Of a stretch of DNA of 18,579 nt, positions 16,409-18,579 are shown piece after piece. The notes under the pieces were generated by a model. The model ran no database searches, was not told the DNA's origin, and saw nothing but the letters and a program-made list of their open reading frames with translations. The translations under genes and the position numbers were made by a program. The stretch covers positions 1 to 18,579 of the forward strand of contig JALGTJ010000015.1 of assembly GCA_029821415.1 (NCBI GenBank). The letters are read 5' to 3'. This stretch comes from Candidatus Zipacnadia bacterium (GTDB lineage: Bacteria > Armatimonadota > Zipacnadia > Zipacnadales > Zipacnadaceae). Position 1 is the stretch's first letter. The number at the start of each line of letters is the position of its first letter.

Positions 16409-17866
16409 TCAGACGGCGTGGTCTCCCCACAGGCTCTTCCGCCAAGTTGCACCTAATCTGCGTAGACTGTCAGGAGTGACTAAGCCGCTCCACAACCCAT
16501 AGATCGCAGTGGAGAACAACAGCAAAATTGCACTCGGAACTAAGGCTATTTGGCGATATACTGCCCCTAATCCAATGAGAACACCCCCGCCGGCAGACAG
16601 GCGCAGCAACCTGTGTGCCATAGATAGTCGGGGTATAGACTTTAACACTGCTGAGTATGAGGCCAGCGCCATCACTGCTGCGGTAACAATCCACGAAAGG
16701 CATACTCCAATACCGCCCCAAGTCTGACGGGCTACTACCCCACAGACAGCGACTTGAACGGCAGCCGACAGCCCCAGGACTATTGCCGCCGTCCCTTGCC
16801 GATTAACCGCTTGTAACAGACTGCAGCAGGTCCACGCAACCGCCAGCAAGGGCATCGCCCAAACAACAACGCTCAGATACGTGCTGGCCTCCACGAATTC
16901 GGCTCCATAGACTACTCTTATAGCCGGCTCGGCCATTACGAAACATATCGTAGCCACAACAACAGCAGCCCCGACCGAGATAGTCAGTACAGTAGAGACT
17001 AGTGAGGTAAGTTCTGAGCTTCTCTCTGTCTTTGCTCTGCTAAAACTGGGATAGGCTGATTCAGCGATTGCATAGGGAAGGAAGTACGTCCCCTCAAACA
17101 ACCGTTCAGCCGCGCCGTAGAGACCAACCACACGACCAACCTGGAAGCGGGCCAGCATAATAATGGGTATTCTCCCCAGCGTGACGCCAAAACCCCGGCG
17201 CAGAGCAAAGGGAACTGCCTCCTTGAAAAGCCAGTAGAATGAGCGAGGCGAACGGGCTTGGGCGACAACTACCTTCTTTAACAGAAAGATGCTTACCAGT
17301 ACCCGTAACACCGAAGCTGCCAAATAGCAAACGGCCCCGCCGATGACGCTGCCACCGATAACCAGTAAACCAGCTACAGATGCTACCAGACCTATCCGCT
17401 CAACAACCAAGGCAAAAGCCTCTAACTCCATCCGTTCGTAGCCGCGGAAAAACGACCGGAAAATATCACAAAAGGTGTCGCTTGCCGCAAAAGCCAGGCA
17501 CACCACCCAAAGTTTGACTTGCGCGCTGTCCGCAACTAAGTAGTGGACAACAACTGTGCCCACTGTCACAGTGAGGATAGTTGAAACACCATTGAAAGTT
17601 ATTATCTTCTGCAATAGGCTGCCGGCTTGGGTTCGATGCTGGCTGACCTCTCTAACTATAATACCGGTGGTGCCCCAATCCATAAATATCCGCAAAATCC
17701 CAATAATTGCTAAGGCATACATAAGCCGGCCTAAGCCTGCTGGGCCTAAGGCACGTCCCAGCAGCCCCATAGTCAACAGCGCTAATGGTACTTTAATTAC
17801 CTGTGCTAAGGTCAGCGCGCTGGCATTTTTTTCAACCCGCGCTTGGGCTTCTTCGTGCTGAAGCAT
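16409..17866 (-). CDS. Wzx-type polysaccharide flippase (MOP/MVF superfamily)
   Basis: The 485-residue protein is made almost entirely of hydrophobic helices, about 12-14, with short basic loops, the size and texture of Wzx/RfbX exporters. After a short polar N terminus comes VIKVPLALLTMGLLGRALGP with PAGLGRLMYALAI just after it, the usual first-helix region of the family. GLYGAAERLFEGTYFLPYAI near the middle is the typical helix 7-8 region. Such proteins flip undecaprenyl-linked saccharides to the outer face of the cytoplasmic membrane. The ATG at 17866 lies 35 bp inside the end of the upstream O-antigen ligase-like gene. Its ribosome site is weak (TTGAGA), so translation may depend on coupling. 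The next GT4 starts about 10 bp after its stop. I see no break in this gene. Confidence 0.9.
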   Translation of the reverse strand: MLQHEEAQARVEKNASALTLAQVIKVPLALLTMGLLGRALGPAGLGRLMYALAIIGILRIFMDWGTTGIIVREVSQHRTQAGSLLQKIITFNGVSTILTVTVGTVVVHYLVADSAQVKLWVVCLAFAASDTFCDIFRSFFRGYERMELEAFALVVERIGLVASVAGLLVIGGSVIGGAVCYLAASVLRVLVSIFLLKKVVVAQARSPRSFYWLFKEAVPFALRRGFGVTLGRIPIIMLARFQVGRVVGLYGAAERLFEGTYFLPYAIAESAYPSFSRAKTERSSELTSLVSTVLTISVGAAVVVATICFVMAEPAIRVVYGAEFVEASTYLSVVVWAMPLLAVAWTCCSLLQAVNRQGTAAIVLGLSAAVQVAVCGVVARQTWGGIGVCLSWIVTAAVMALASYSAVLKSIPRLSMAHRLLRLSAGGGVLIGLGAVYRQIALVPSAILLLFSTAIYGLWSGLVTPDSLRRLGATWRKSLWGDHAV

Positions 17867-18579
17867 AGTATCTCAACTGGCTCTCGGCTGTCCCGACTTT
17901 GTTGGTCTGTTTATCTGGACTCATCTTGACTAAGGCTGTAGATAAGCCAATTATCATCCAGAAGGTCATAGCCACCTTGGGATCTCCATAGAATCGATCT
18001 ACGGCACTTTGCACCGCAAAGACAATCGTCGCACTGGCCCCTGCCATCGCCATAGCCCGTGACAAACCCGGCGCCAATCGCTTGGCCAGCGACCACTGCC
18101 GGGCCCATACCCTCCCAATAATCCAAACAAATGCCAGGCACATTGGTATCCCGCCCTCAATTAGCAGTTGGAGATACGTGCTATGGGGATGCACAATCCA
18201 GGCACCGTAGGTTACTGCTGACAACCTTTGCTCATAGTTGTTAAGCCCAACTCCCAATAGCGGCGAGGTGGCTAATACTTTGTAAGCGTCACGCCACAAA
18301 CTGGTTAAGCCCAACTCCCAATAGCGGCGAGGTGGCTAATACTTTGTAAGCGTCACGCCACAAACTGGTCCTTGAATACCCAGTTGCGCCTTGCCAGTCC
18401 ACATTTTGCCAACCTAAGTGTCTTAGCGGCCTCAGCGTTTCGCCACCAATCAAAAACGAAGACATTATCAAGATGGTTGTAAGGGACAGGACGGCAACAA
18501 ACCTACCGCTACCCAAGCGGCTGAAAAAGGCGATAATGGCACAGAGAAGGGCGACAATTGCACCGCGTGACAGGGATAG
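17832..18579 (-). pseudogene. O-antigen ligase/Wzy-like membrane protein, 5' end off the window, frameshifted by a 64-bp tandem duplication
   Basis: The frame entering from the right edge reads LSLSRGAIVALLCAIIAFF, the hallmark SRG helix of the Wzy_C/O-antigen ligase family. It then has another helix and LWRDAYKVLATSPLLGVGLN, the conserved periplasmic-loop block, before running into a stop at 18289. The same block is encoded again by the second repeat copy and leads, in a different frame, into NNYEQRLSAVTYG, HPHSTYLQLLIEGG (the conserved H...E loop) and three further helices, to a stop at 17832. With one copy removed the protein is continuous. Family members polymerise lipid-linked repeat units or ligate glycan to lipid or protein in the periplasm. 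A TTG at 18314 could start the second fragment but would lack most helices. The end overlaps the flippase start by 35 bp. Confidence 0.88.
18241..18368. repeat. Perfect 64-bp tandem duplication (two copies)
   Basis: The 64-bp unit starting TTAAGCCCAACTCCC and ending CACAAACTGG is present at 18241-18304 and repeated with no mismatch at 18305-18368. Sixty-four is 1 mod 3, so it throws the ligase-like gene out of frame; each copy encodes the LWRDAYKVLATSPLLGVGLN block. Confidence 0.98.

Noticed and set aside
1..18579. CRISPR array, tRNA, rRNA, insertion sequence or attachment site
   Set aside because: No spaced repeat series, no cloverleaf-like or rRNA text and no transposase or integrase motif was seen; the only clear direct repeats are the 16-bp and 64-bp tandem pairs.

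Overview
The window looks like a chromosomal piece of an uncultured bacterium. Nearly everything is read from the minus strand, genes are tightly packed, and Shine-Dalgarno sites are strong (GGAGG or AGGAGG type). The gene mix is Gfo/Idh/MocA oxidoreductase, creatininase-like amidohydrolases, glycosidase-like propeller and barrel proteins, a KaiC-like ATPase with a two-component pair, and a polysaccharide locus. It is reminiscent of Armatimonadota or PVC-type/Hydrogenedentota metagenome bins. That placement is an impression from gene content only and is weak. No rRNA, tRNA, IS element, CRISPR array or phage gene was seen.

Layout, left to right. (1) 1-2911, minus: a leftward catabolic-looking operon of a cytoplasmic five-bladed-propeller glycosidase-like protein, a creatininase-family amidohydrolase and a Gfo/Idh/MocA oxidoreductase cut by the window edge. 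(2) 3166-5544, minus: a signalling operon of a histidine kinase with an RsbU-type N-terminal domain, a stand-alone receiver, and a single-domain KaiC-like ATPase in which the KaiC catalytic glutamate pair is absent. (3) 5849-9157, minus: a secreted 1102-residue glycoside-hydrolase-like protein, divergent from (4) 9351-10001, plus: a second creatininase-family protein. The divergent gap carries an 8-bp-arm dyad with arm centres 21 bp apart. (5) 9985-18579, minus: an envelope or exopolysaccharide locus. In transcription order it holds a Wzy/O-antigen ligase-like protein (cut by the edge), a Wzx-type flippase, two GT4 glycosyltransferases, a DUF6798-like membrane protein, another GT4, and an ExoA-like GT2.

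The most striking observation is in region 5. Four of the seven polysaccharide genes do not read through, and a fifth seems to have lost a short in-frame piece. The O-antigen ligase is broken by a perfect 64-bp tandem duplication and one GT4 by a perfect 16-bp tandem duplication. Both are 1 mod 3, and deleting one copy exactly restores the family sequence. The GT2 has a deletion-plus-frameshift and a second compensating frameshift. The membrane protein has a deletion-plus-frameshift near its N terminus. The genes of regions 1-4 show no such damage. Three explanations are open: decay of the locus, slip-reversible on/off switching, or assembly artefacts in a hard-to-assemble stretch. Raw reads would separate them.

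Functionally, regions 1, 3 and 4 look like carbohydrate or glycoside scavenging in which each creatininase-like protein sits beside a glycosidase-like protein. Region 2 is a self-contained sensory module. Region 5 builds and exports a surface glycan.
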